This document shows positions 14,933-26,888 of a stretch of DNA of 64,000 bases, piece after piece (position 1 is the first letter of the stretch; every line of letters starts with the position of its first letter). Source of the DNA: Stratiolaelaps scimitus (lineage: Eukaryota; Arthropoda; Arachnida; Mesostigmata; Laelapidae); contig JABWDB010000009.1 of NCBI GenBank assembly GCA_019614645.1, forward strand, positions 6,801,501 through 6,865,500. The letters are read 5' to 3'. The position numbers and the translations under genes are program-made. A model generated the notes under the pieces. That model was not told the DNA's origin and did not search any database. It saw only the letters and a program-made list of their open reading frames with translations.

Positions 14933-15540
14933 CTGTGTGTGTTGCAATTGCCCATAAGTGGGTTTTGGTTTCGCTTGAAAATGCATTTGTTTTAGAATTC
15001 CATGAAGGAATCCTTTACTATTTTCGGTTAAATATATATTATATATATATATTATACCACAGTTATACATATATAACGGTGATTTCTAATGGTTCGCTCG
15101 TCTTTCACCACTTGGACGCGATGGCGGCGCTTTTAACTGTAAAAGGTTGCTCAACAAAATGGAAATATTATACCATTAGAAGCCTCTTTCTCATATCGTC
15201 ATATCATACTGAAGCTGAATGGTGGTCAACGTGGACATTTGCTATCAGATTACATTACAGTGTCGCTGGTTGGTTATACCCCGATGCCGTGCCAAGGTAC
15301 AATAATAATGACTACTGCACTCAGGGTGTGGCAACGAACTTGTCCGAATTTCAATTTATTACCGATTAGCTATTATAATAATCGCTAGCGAAACAAGCAA
15401 AAATTAAAATTCGTGATCGCCCGATAGATCGATAGTGTTTCATAGCGATAGTTAAGGATAGGCGCTCACTACTGATTGCAACCCAGCAGATGTTTATATA
15501 TATATATATATAGATATACCTGTTTCTATGCGTGTCTACC

Positions 15541-15577
15541 TCTCTCTCTCTCTATATATATATATTTTTTTTTTTTT
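15541..15577. repeat. (TC)n-(TA)n-T run
   Basis: Compound simple repeat: TC, then TA, then about 12 T. The TA-then-T pattern recurs at 45069-45092 and 52664-52697. Confidence 0.9.
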
Positions 15578-16085
15578 AGTGAATTCGATATTCAGGAGTT
15601 GACACGAAGAAAACGCGTCGGCAAATACAAAATCCGCAATTTCGAGAGTCGGCCATTCGCTCCATTGGTCGTCTGCACTTCAGGCTAATCTGTTTCCGCA
15701 TGTTTAATCTTCATCTAACGTCAGGCGCTCGAACTGAAGAACTCCAGGTCTCACCAATTGAGCCGGTGGTAACGAGCAGCCTCCGACTAACAGCACATAC
15801 GTCATTGAAGTGTTCGCCTGTTGTTCACCGCTACGCGTTATCTCGATAGCACAGACGTACACGTCACAACACACAGACCACAGAGAGGGACTCACCACGC
15901 GCTCACTCGATACGGTCGTCACGTTGGTGAAGATGGAGCGCCGCGAAGTACCCACCTGCCACACTATATCCACCCCTTGACTCAGCCATGACTACGAGCT
16001 AACCGAACGTAACACGACTGATAGTAAAGGGAACCGCCATCTATAATCGAGCACTTGCTTCATCGCCTGCCTTCGAGAACACACC

Positions 16086-16086
16086 A

Positions 16087-16122
<36 letters not shown>
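16086..16122. repeat. (GGC)12 trinucleotide run
   Basis: Uninterrupted cgg/ggc triplets. The frames through it are short and show no other coding evidence. Confidence 0.9.
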
Positions 16123-18430
16123 TTGTCTTCGTAGACCCAAGCTACCTAACGATGATAACTCAGCAACTCGACCCAATGTTTTTGGGTTTTCCTTTCCTTT
16201 GTCTTCCTTTGGACCGCATCGTGGGCTGGGTCGGGTGGCACGCCGTTCGACCGCTTCTTTGCCCCGTTCGAAGCTCCGTCTCAATTTGTCTGTGCGCGAC
16301 ACGCCATGCCTGCCTGACCATTATGCGACTGGCGTTTTGCTTGGGGTGACACGGAGCGATGTCCAGACATGCCTGTGTGTCTGTGTGGTCGAATTAGCCA
16401 TACCGGGGAAGTATGTTATGGTCATAGAAGCCAATACTGCCTAAGCAAGTCAGTAAATACCCAACCCAAAGAATGAAATGAATAACCGCATGCAGGCCGT
16501 GCCGTAGCAAATCGAATCTAGGCATAATCCTGCTGGTTGTCTAAACGGGCACTGTTTTTCTCATAGTTAACAAAGTTTGCGGATACTGGCGACGCTATAT
16601 GTGCTAAATGTAATCGAAATGCGTAGGGTTGCTCTTTGGAAACATAATCATGTATTTACAGTCCATATGTGACATGCAATCATACTAGCCCATAAATGTA
16701 ATCGAAGATATGCAACATATAAAACAATACGACTGAACACCACCGCGGCTACGACCCGTTATCACAACAGTGACGCCCGATGTTTTGCTTATGATGGATT
16801 ATTTGTCGTCAACCTGTTGGCCAGAAGAACAAGGTACACTTTCTAATTGAATCGAATCATTCAAATTCGATTATTAGACATTTTCAACGCCTTTCCCATT
16901 GTGCGCCTGTTGTGACCGAGGTTGAGTCGTATGTGGCAATATTTTCTTACCAAGGCAACATGAGCACAACTTATCTATCCAAGCTGGTTCCCCGCGAAGG
17001 GGACTAATTACCGACAGTGTCAACCGTTCAGCAATTTTGCATCATTAGCAAAGATGGATTGTTCATTTTTTCTTTTATTCGTTATGATAGTATAATTAAA
17101 AATGAGCACCGCTAACAATATCATAATTGTTCCCTTTATCTACTAACACTGTATATTATAAACTGGTGTCATTACACACGTTTGGGAGACCAGATGTCGG
17201 GCGCTTACGGACGCAACGATATACGGCAGAATGCGCCTGATAGAGTTTCACTTGTGCTAAACCTTCGCCGTTGGGGCAACGTCTGCTGCGTGACAGTATG
17301 GATTGCGTTGTGCTTTTTTTCAAGTGGGCATCTGACCTCGCACAAGGCAACCAGAAGGTGACTATTGGACCATTGTAGCTGATCTGTTGACGCGATGTCA
17401 GAGTGGAAAGTGGCCGCTGCTGGTGGTAGCGCCCAATGAAAACTATGATATTTACTTTAAACTCGCTCAAATGATCTCAGGGAACATGCTGTCAGATTCA
17501 TGTGTTTTGTTAGATAATGTTACTATGTATATAGGGGTGCCTCGGCATCCGTAATTTATTTTCTGATAATCGCCGCCACTCGACAAACTCGACTTCGCTT
17601 GCAAAGAATCCCCAGGGCCTACCCTGGGGGCATATTTTACATTCGTTACTACAATACATACGCATTTGGTCATGGTTTCGTTGGTCGATCAGTGCCAAAA
17701 TCCACAAGGGTTCCCCGATAGAAGGTGCAGCATCTGGTGTTCTAGTCTAAGTAACGTAGATTTGTTCCTGGCTGACTCACAGCGAACATTTAACGTCCAC
17801 GGAACCAGACGAACTTAGCTAACTCACGCAGTTATTCTATGCGGTAAACGAGACCGAGTCTGCTACAGATGTTATCAAACTTGAACGGCACTCGCCCTAG
17901 CGAAAATCGCTTACCACGACGACGATATGTGACGTCTGGCTATAGTCAGTGACTGTATGACTCATTAACTACACTGAACGGCTCACTGGGACTTAGATAT
18001 ATTTTTCGAGAACGGAAGAACCGTCAGCGGCCCCGCTCGAGTAAGGTGATCCGGTTATTGTGAATTTACTACGTGTTCGTTTCCTGATAGATCGCTTATA
18101 TTTGACACCCATCAAGTATAATGTAGCACTGGTTAACTAACGGTACATAGCAAGCATATCTTTACGGGCATTCTATCCAACCCGCATGTTCAGGTGAAAT
18201 TTTGAAGCATGCGCCGCGAAGCGTCCGGATCTGTAGTCCCGCCACTATCAGTATTTCCCCAATCCCCCGATCGTTGTCGGTGTCTCTTTCTCCTCGTTCC
18301 GGCTGCCGTCTTCATTATCGTCGTGTTACGCACAGCCTAAATTCTGCTCACTGATCATTGAGACTGGGGGGATAGCCTCAGTGTGGAAGCACACCCCGTC
18401 ACGGAGCGCGCTATCGGCAACTCCCGTTCC

Positions 18431-18520
18431 TCCTGCTGTTGGTGTTGTTGTTTTTGTAGCTGTCCTGTTAGATGTTGTTGCTGTTGCTGCTGCTGCTTCT
18501 GCTGCTGATCTTGTTATTGC
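18431..18520. repeat. (TTG/CTG)n-rich stretch
   Basis: Dispersed ttg, ctg and ctt triplets over about 90 bp; a (TC)n-rich stretch follows at 18638-18675. Confidence 0.8.
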
Positions 18521-20521
18521 CGACGTACTTACAACTGAGTTAAGGCGGCTATCTCTTGATCATCAACACTCGTTTCGACCAGCGAGATTTACGATCGGAT
18601 AACAGAAAAAAGTGAAGAGGAATAAGGAGGATAAGTTTTCCCTCTCTTTCTTTCTCTCTATCTCTCTTTCTCGCTCTTCCACTCTTCGTACCCTGACTCG
18701 TTTTTCTTCTTTAGCTGTGCGCTGTGTTTGTAGTGGTAAGCGTAGTTTGTCCGCCCTGACGGTGACTTCAACCTCTGCTGGTCAAGGCGGCTTTCTTGTC
18801 TTACTATTACCCTGTAATGACTAGTATCAACACATTGAACGCGGCCGATGCTTGCTCTCTCTCTCTCTTCTTTGTCTAACACAGATACACAAGCAGGGAA
18901 AGAGCGATAAGCTGATGCTCATAGTATTGCGGGCCTGCGTGTTACGTTATGTAAGTGCGTTTCGAATTTACGAAGCTCAAGCCGCCGATGAGTTAGCATG
19001 GACTCACTCGCCTGAAACTCATCACCCATGCTCATTGACACTGCGAACGGTCGACTGTGAACATGCACAGCTCTTGCGAGTGAAACCGCACATTGAATTA
19101 TTCGAGGAATATGTGGTATAACTAAACAGGTTTGTTGTTTGATCAATTCAAGCAGCATGCAGCGTTCTTTCTCATCAGTTATAGTGTAATACGACTGCCG
19201 GTGGGCGACTTTCGACGGAATAACTAGCGACAACAAAAATAATTAGGCTGAACTAACTATTCTATTATGCATTGGAGTAAATATATCTCGTCAGGCTCTC
19301 GATAAACTCGGAGCAGTTTAATTGCACCCTATGTAACCTATTCGAACGGGGTGCATCTCAGGATTCGGATAAATCCGAACCCGTCCAGAAGATGACCCAA
19401 GCGAAAATACACACACGAAATTGGTAAACGTCACAAGAAGCATAGAACTCAATGCCTCTGTATCAGGTCCAATAACAGATGAGTAACGAGGTCGACGACC
19501 CCTTCGCGTAGCAACATTGACTGTCTGTCATTGTTGAACATTACGATTTAACTGTGAGTTGTGATCCGATCTGCTACCAGCATGCTATCATGACACATAC
19601 TAATCTGTGGCCACAAGAAAAAGCGATACCTGATGACAAAACTGGGCGGGACCTCGTACCCAGCATCCGAATAAGGGGAAGAAGAAAAAGTTCAAAATTG
19701 AGATGATATCAACGAGAGAATGAACAGGATCATTTCATAATGATGATCATTCAATGACTTTGAATAGGCCTCGCACTCGGCAGGGCCTCAGTCATTCGTG
19801 GGGCACTGAGCCGAGCCCGTTTCTCTAGCAACCGTCGGCGCAGAGCAGAGAAATCGCGCACCGAATCGAGCGAGACCCAAGGCGCGACTGTGCGAATCGT
19901 CGGGGACCGTAACGGCGTAAGACAATGAACATCAAACGGGAATCCTATCCCATCCCTCAGTGTTCCCATAGCAGACAAATTGAGGCGATTGCTATAGCGT
20001 GGATCAGAAATTTGCGCAAACATGTTTGCGTAAACAAGGCGAAATCCAAGCAAAAAAATAGCACCAAGGTTTTTGCAACGTTGGTCCGCTGTTTGAAGAT
20101 GAATTCGACGCTAATGCACCAATGAAATAGGCATATAAACGTGAATCAATAGCCTTCCGTCATCGAGCTGCGATCAGCATAACGGTAAGTGTTGGAGAAA
20201 AAAGGTACTCGTGTGATCGGCCGAGCTTATTTAGAGGAATAACAAATTGAGTGTAGTCAACTACTAGCAAGCAGTGTGTGTGCTGTATAAATAGCACAGG
20301 CCGCCCGACATCTTTGGCGAACTTCCAAGAACGTGGTCAGCTTTCCAAGAGCCGTAAGCACCCAGCCTTGTCAAGCTGCATTCGGGCAATGTGGAGGATT
20401 TGCAGTTTATGGACTCCACACCGCAGAGCATATACGAATACTTGATAGAAGCTGCATATTGAGTAACAGTTTGGCTATGCCGAGCTATGAGGATACAAAA
20501 TTCATACGACGATACGAATAA

Positions 20522-20650
20522 CCGGCAACAAAATCGAGTTCCGGCTCTAGGCTCTAGATCTTGCTTCCAAGTACAATCCGGGCCCGACGTTGCTTAGCTT
20601 CGGTGATCGGACGAGAACCGGCGTATTCAGACGAGTTTCGGCTCTGCGAT
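20522..20650 (-). rRNA. 5S rRNA-like sequence, probably pseudogene or 5S-derived repeat
   Basis: Read on the minus strand, 20630 to 20567 gives ctgaatacgccggttctcgt, ccgatcaccgaagctaagca, acgtcgggcccggattgtac and ttgga. This matches eukaryotic 5S rRNA from about position 18 to 85, including the internal A-box region. The 3' part still ends in a gttgccgg-like closing stem, but an extra segment with a repeated gagccta/ctaga motif replaces part of the C box. The 5' stem is diverged and no T-run terminator follows. It is therefore more likely a pseudogene or a 5S-headed SINE than an active gene. Confidence 0.75.
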
Positions 20651-23600
20651 CCTTTAAACGATTCGCGGGGTCAAACTTTTTCGATATTCAGAAAAATCAA
20701 TTTGCGGTATAACCCCACACGTCACACATAGACATAGGGACAGTCACTCATTTAAGTATTTCCGAGGCAATACATAATAAATAATGGCATTAAAAATAAT
20801 AATAATAATAATAATAGTCATTATTTTTATTATAAGGAACACAAGGAGAATTCGTTAACAAAGCATCATAATTACAGTTTGCGATCCCTAGCTAGTCCCT
20901 AAGATCGGCGAAATTACACGTGACCCTTTTGCTCGGCGCATTGTTGTACGTCTTATCTTGCTGCCATACTTGTTTCTTTTTTGTGGAAAAAAATGAGAGC
21001 TTATGATCGACGGGCACGTATATCCGGGTCAGGATAATGCCCGAATATTGATGAAACCGGTCGTACAGCTTACGCCCCTAAAATTACCTTCTGTTATTAC
21101 ATGATATCATAGATACACTGACAATGGATCAGCGTCACACCTTGTACCCACGCAAGGCCGCAACGCTGAGCGTTGTAGTCGCTAAGCTTCAACGAAAATG
21201 ATAAAGTGATTTTCAATTGTGTCGCAGGTGGCTCAGCGGGTCAGTAGAGTCATCGGTAGATAATTAGATTGGCGGCGTCGTAAGCTGGCAACAACCTTGG
21301 AAACGTGATAGGCAGTTCTATTTATGATACTGCAAAATGCAGTGGATGTACACTGTTCATACTGTGTACCCCTAAATGTGCGCGGCGTTGCCTTCGCTAA
21401 AATGCGATCTTTCAATTTAGAATTAATTCTCACATTATTTATGTCGCTATGGTTCACGAATTCGAAAAAAAAATATACAACAATGATCAATGTTCACTCG
21501 AAATGCTTAATCCAATATTAAGCTGTATGCTGGCGCTATTTAGAGTTATTAGACACTGCGCAAACAGCCTAAGGCAGTGGCCACCCGTAGACGATATCGA
21601 TGCATGGCCCGAAAATGCTGGTGGGTATAAATGACTACTTTTTACGCTGCTTTCGTGATGTGAAATAGCGTCCATCTATTTGATCTGATTCTTGCAATGG
21701 CTTCCAGCCTAACGAATGCTGAAATGAGCGACACTTATCTTTCGTTGAAGTCCGTTGTAACAGGCAACATTTAACAAAGTCCACGGTACAACTGCTTTCG
21801 GCAATGCTTCATAAGACGGCCAACCCCTTTATGGTTGGAGTTGCTCGTTATTGTAATTATTATATTAACGCGCTAAGGTGCAAGAAAGTGAAGAAGACAA
21901 GAGGAGATAGCGAGATGTGTCAATTTCACATAATGAGTTAGTTGAATCGTTACAATTCGGTTACAGACTTTGATGATTGTGAGATGATTTTCCGCCTAGA
22001 CGCACACATCTGTTGTTCGTTTATAATTGATGATGTAAAGCAACCCCTCATTTCCGAAGTCCGAACAATGATAAAATGACAGTGGCTTTTTTCTTTTTAC
22101 CACAAGTGTTTTATTAATAGACGATCGCAGTTGGCGATATTAAATGAATGCGAAGAAAGCAAATCATATCGCAATTAGTTACTCTGCGCGACGCCGGCAA
22201 TACTCTGCCAAATCGTCGAGTCGCTCAGGGCTCGCTCTATGACAGAATGTCACGGAGTGAGAAATTGCCCTCAGGACAGGAAGAACAACAACAATCACAC
22301 GAGCAACGAGATAAAGGACATCCGGCGAAGCAGGGCTCTACGCAAGTAATCAGCGTTTGCTCAGCGTTGTGGCAAACGCGTCGACTCCCAACTGGCTCCA
22401 AGTTTGGTGAGTAAATATAGAATAATCGTCGGAAAAGTCTAGCAATGTATTGCACGTCAGCGGGTTTCGCTTGCACAATACGCACGTGTTAATCAACGTG
22501 CATTCACGGTGATTTTGGAACGAGGCGCGGAGCGATTTGTCGCGCGGACACGGGGGTCGAGGCTACTGACCCATAGAAACCCCACGCCGAGTTGTTTTTT
22601 TTTTTTCCAACGGAACCGCCACAGGGGCGAACACTGCTAGCAAACGATCCCCGCCTCATTGAACGTTTGCGGTTGTTCCGAGCGAAGGAAAGATATTGTT
22701 CTGCAGGATCGACTAATAAATTCATCATAGAGAGCTGGAACATTACGCCGGGCCTGAAATATCGTCCCCGTTCGTCTGTGGGCAGCTATTAAAACGCAGT
22801 TCGTTCTAAATGCTAAAAGTACCACAAGACCTCGATATGTTTTGTACACATTTATCAGTCGGCAGCGAGCGGGCGGGCGGGCGGCCGGCCGGCCGGCCAA
22901 TCTGTTAATATCGCATTGCCCAGATACACACAATGTGGCGAGCGGAGATGCCGTTGTCGTTGACAACATGTGTTTTACCCGTCTCACGGGCGATCTCAGA
23001 CGCGTGCCGCCGGCGATCGTCTCTGGTTAGCTTTAGCTGTTCTTCGAATGAGCAAACGGACACATTGGCGTAGGCCGTTGATCGACAGGGAACGACAGGG
23101 GGGGATGCTGACCGATCAGCCCCGGCGTTGTTCACCGGAACACATTTGCGCCCGTTCTCACAAGTACGACTTAAGTTTGTGAAGATGTTGTTCGTACGAT
23201 TCGCGATGTTGTTGACCATGTCTCGTGTGTCTTTTGTCTTTGCCAGCTATGGGCAACAACAACAGCAACAACGGAGCCAAATTAGTGTAGTCACTCATTT
23301 TGTCGCCTCGCAGGCGAAAAAGGAAATTAGCAACGGGGTTCTGTTGCAACGTCTGACACGTCATTATAAAACGCTCGATAGCTCAGTCACACCGATAAGG
23401 ACAACAACATATAGCAATACAGTTAAAGAAAAAAAAAAGGAGCCAACTCAACTAAAGCACCAGCGTGGTATGTATGGCATATGCAGGAAGTAGATAAGTC
23501 AATGACTGCCGCAACTTTTTGACTTTCTTTGCCGTGACAGTTCGTTGAGGGGTTTGTATCTGATGGTAGATAACGGCAGCAATGCTACCCAAATGTTGTG

Positions 23601-24898
23601 CAAATGTTTACGAGATTTAGACGTATTTAGGTGTCCTAAGCTCGATTTACAACGCAACATATCATAGATGAGTCAACTATTTTCTTAATTTTCGTGTCAG
23701 CTTAGCCGTTAAATCAGTTGCAGTTCAATCTCCAGACCATCGTGAGTATTTCACTATTATACATATTCACTGCTAACGGAATGATTCAGGTTACTGGAAA
23801 TGGGTGAAAACAGGGTGCCCCTCCTCCACCCGGAGCTCGAACTTGCGTGCGCACAAGCTGAGATTCTTCGTTCATGCATCGTTAAAGCCGGACTCTGCTG
23901 GACATCGGGCTGCGGATCCTGCGTCTGCGGGTCTCGGTCTGATATCACTCTAGCCAGATATAAATTCATCATAAATCTGACTGGGATCACTGCTGGCCAT
24001 CTTTGTCTCTTATGCTGCGCTTTACCATGAATGGGATACCCAGCACGGGATAGCGACGACGGGACTTCAATGGCTTCAATGTTTCGTAGCTATGTAAGCG
24101 AGCGCGTGATAGCGTGATCTTGCTACGGCCATAGTTTCAAGGACACAATACAGCTTGATTACTTCTTCTATTTAATTTAATTGCTTTTGTTTCATCGTTC
24201 AGTAAATGAGTTTACTGATGGTCCCTCTTTGTAACAATGATTGAAATTCTTAATGGAAATCTTGATTACACAGCGCCGCTGAATTGCGTAGAGTGGCTCG
24301 TGCTAATAAGCTAAGCTAAAATGTACTGTTGGCTATAAAGATTATTCGGTTTGGGCAGTACGTTATTCTAAGACATACCTATAATCTATAAGTATATGTT
24401 AGAATCGACACTATAATTTGTTACAATTAACCTGAAATTGCTAATATAGGACTGTGATCTTTCTCAGACACACCCGAGTATCTAGTTGACACGTCAGGGT
24501 AGCAAATGGCTGTATATCAACTATAAACGTGTCCACCTCCAATATAAATCCAATGTAAAATTCCTCCAATATAAATCCAATGTATATCCAATAAAACCTC
24601 CAATATATATCCAATGTATCATCCAAACAACTCACGTAACTTGGCGCTGATTCAAGGAATGGCTTACAAACTTGTCTCACATGAAATTGACTCATATTTA
24701 CAACAAGACCATAGTCGGGCTCGCCACGTGACGTTGAACGGCGGGAGAAGGTAGACTGTCTTATGGTGTTTGCGGGTAATAGCAGGTGACTCATCTGTGC
24801 TGTGTTGCTATCTCCAGACAATCGTGAGCACAAGTCCAAAGTATGGTTTCAAAGTTCGAGAATATCAAACACCCCAGACAAAACACATTGGGATTGAC
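20651..24898. other. no gene recognised
   Basis: Contains a (AAT)n run at 20790-20816, a gggcgg/ggccgg GC patch at 22868-22898 and a single signal-peptide-like open frame starting at 23185, which is discussed as an observation. Confidence 0.5.
24536..24618. repeat. minisatellite, ~22-bp unit
   Basis: Three copies of cctccaatataaatccaatgta, separated by 5-12 bp spacers with small changes. Confidence 0.8.
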
Positions 24899-24912
24899 AG
24901 ATTATTTCATCT

Positions 24913-25104
24913 GTCGAGCCCGGTCGCCTGGTGGTGCATTCGTGTGCGCCTTGCAATCGGAGGAGACCTACGTAGGTGCACGGGTTCGATTCCCACTGTT
25001 GCACATTTGCATTTTCAAGGGGTCCGTCTTATGAAGCAATGCCGCAAGCAGTTGCACCGTGGACTCTGTTAAATGTCGGCTGTGAGCCAGCCCGGAAAAT
25101 TTTT
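24913..25104 (+). mobile_element. tRNA-derived SINE, intact copy with 14-bp TSD
   Basis: A 192-bp insertion flanked by the perfect direct repeat agattatttcatct at 24899-24912 and 25105-25118. The 5' part looks like a tRNA: an A-box-like tggtggtgcattcg and a clear pol III B box ggttcgattcc at 24983-24993. A non-tRNA body with GGGGTCCGTCTTATGAAG follows, and the 3' end is ggaaaattttt. Two related copies lie at 3.0 and 34.5 kb. The exact duplication shows retroposition and a fairly recent insertion. Confidence 0.85.
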
Positions 25105-25134
25105 AGATTATTTCATCTATTCAACGTTGACCAC

Positions 25135-25137
<3 letters not shown>

Positions 25138-25177
<40 letters not shown>
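25138..25177. repeat. (TA)n microsatellite 3' of the SINE
   Basis: Forty bases of alternating AT beginning 20 bp after the 3' target-site duplication of the 24.9 kb SINE. Confidence 0.9.
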
Positions 25178-25178
<1 letters not shown>

Positions 25179-25894
25179 CACTAAAGCGCATATGTCAAAC
25201 ACGCATAATTAAACATCTTTACAAAATAAATACAGATGCGTATATGGGAAGGAGGCGGCGTGTAATGAGCGTATCACCGGGTTGAAAGAGAGAGTTTCAG
25301 GACAGTGTTAAGCATGCATCGTAGCCTCAGCTCCTGTACTTATCGTGGTGTTTCACAAAACAGATGATGAACTAGGACCAGCACCAAGTAACGTCGACTC
25401 AAATAGGAAGCGAAAGCCTTTAGCGTCCATTTGTTAATGTGCTCTGCAGATGCTAAATGGGTACACCAGAGTTATTCGTAAGTAAAGTAATTAACGTACT
25501 GAATTACCGCATTGCCCAGCTGACGTGAACCGAAAAAGTGCGAGGCCAAGATCGTCAGCATACGAACAACTTTACCTTGTGGGTGGCGCTTCCCGACCTC
25601 GTCTGACTTGTCTGTTCTGCTTGGTTTTAAGGGGTGACCTCTGCAACATCGCCATCTGTTGCAATGTCGTTCTCGTACGGTGTTACCGGTAACAGGATCA
25701 CCATATCCCGTGGCCTACGGCGCGAGTCCACTTGCAGAGCGCGGTTTCTCTTCGTGCCATACCGAATCACGATTGAAAATCAAAGACGTACACCGCAAAG
25801 AGATATATATAGTAAAGTAATGTAGTGCCTTCAATACGGTGGAGGCTAAAAGTCGCATGTGTAAATTTCACCATACCGCTTCCTCGGAGGTTTA
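25178..25894. other. no gene recognised
   Basis: Nothing identifiable between the TA repeat and the transposase remnant. Confidence 0.55.
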
Positions 25895-26400
25895 GATATT
25901 CGTAGCCGACGATTGTATCAACAGTTGTTCTAACTTCGTACCGCTAAGCAGGACCCTCAAGAGAGTCTTACCTAGGACTGGATACATTTCATTGAGTCGA
26001 GAAAGGCTCTTGCCCACAGCCGCTCGAAAAACCAATGATACCAACTCAGTTCGAAAGAACGTTTAACAGCTGGCAGTCTTAATCTTAATCTAGTTTGATT
26101 AGGTGTCTCAAGCCATACGTTTGGGAGGTGTTAACGTATAAATAACGATGAGAAGGCGAGAGCCCCGTCCAAGGCATCTAACACCGTGACATTTTGCGGA
26201 AACAGGAGTTCTCCGAAGAACGCGAGGTCCAACCTGCATCTCTATACCCTTCCTAAGAAGGAGGGCACCGAAGCTTGCCTGTAATCGTCCCGTGTAGAAG
26301 AGCTGTGTGAATTTCCTCAGTCTGCACTTTGCCTGAGACACCGCAGCTATCACCGCCCTCATGTCGAAGTTTACTAGCAAACATTTCAACACCTCCTAAA
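25895..26400 (-). pseudogene. possible mariner-family transposase remnant
   Basis: The minus-strand frame at 26108-26392 reads VNFDMRAVIAAVSQAK, then RKFTQLFYTGRLQ, a pattern like the first helix-turn-helix of mariner-type transposases (a hydrophobic helix AVIAAL, then an I/L-rich recognition helix). A GPRVLRRTP stretch may correspond to the GRPR hook. Downstream frames are interrupted. The FDMRAVIAA motif recurs at 29.96 kb with mostly third-position differences, which suggests both derive from one coding family. No catalytic domain can be seen. Confidence 0.35.
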
Positions 26401-26745
26401 TTACGACACCCCATGAACAGCGTGCAGAGGGTCGCCAAAAAAACAAAGGACAGTATATTCGTGTATTCCGTGATATAGTGCTTCCTCGGGTCCGGCGCGA
26501 CGCTAACTGAAGAGCGTCGGTCTTAACGTCCTTTCGTCAATAACTTAACTCGACCTGAAGACGCGAGACTCGCGCGGAGAGAATCGCGTTTTAGCGTTTG
26601 GCGGAAAAACGACCATTTTCGGGGGTAGCTTGTCCTATCGTATGCGTAACGGTGACACAACACGAATCGTTTTGGTTCACATCAACCTTGTTTTCACATA
26701 ATGGCGAGTAAAGGTTGGGGCGGCTGCAAATCGAGGCGAGTGAAG

Positions 26746-26769
26746 ATGTCATCTGTAATCAGATGACAT
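26746..26769. repeat. 24-bp hairpin
   Basis: atgtcatctg and cagatgacat form a perfect 10-bp stem around a taat loop, about 120 bp before the Tc3-like element. No T-run follows, so it is not a simple terminator. Confidence 0.6.
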
Positions 26770-26888
26770 GGTTCCATGCATAGAGGTTTATTTTCATTGT
26801 TCATGCGTCGGTGGCCATATGATAAGTAAAATAGCAGCAACTAGCAGTTCTGCACTGGAAAGCATATATACAATGCGATAAAAAGATA

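Larger units (their letters stand above)
3223..20521. other. no gene recognised; simple repeats and palindromes
   Basis: About 17 kb. It holds the microsatellites and palindromes listed separately, and a GC-richer segment at about 7.86-8.72 kb whose overlapping frames on both strands look like composition effects. No protein family was recognised. Confidence 0.55.

Noticed and set aside
21225..21300. tRNA-like ggtggctcagcgggtcag near 21.23 kb
   Set aside because: Resembles a tRNA A-box region but no B box or cloverleaf could be completed.
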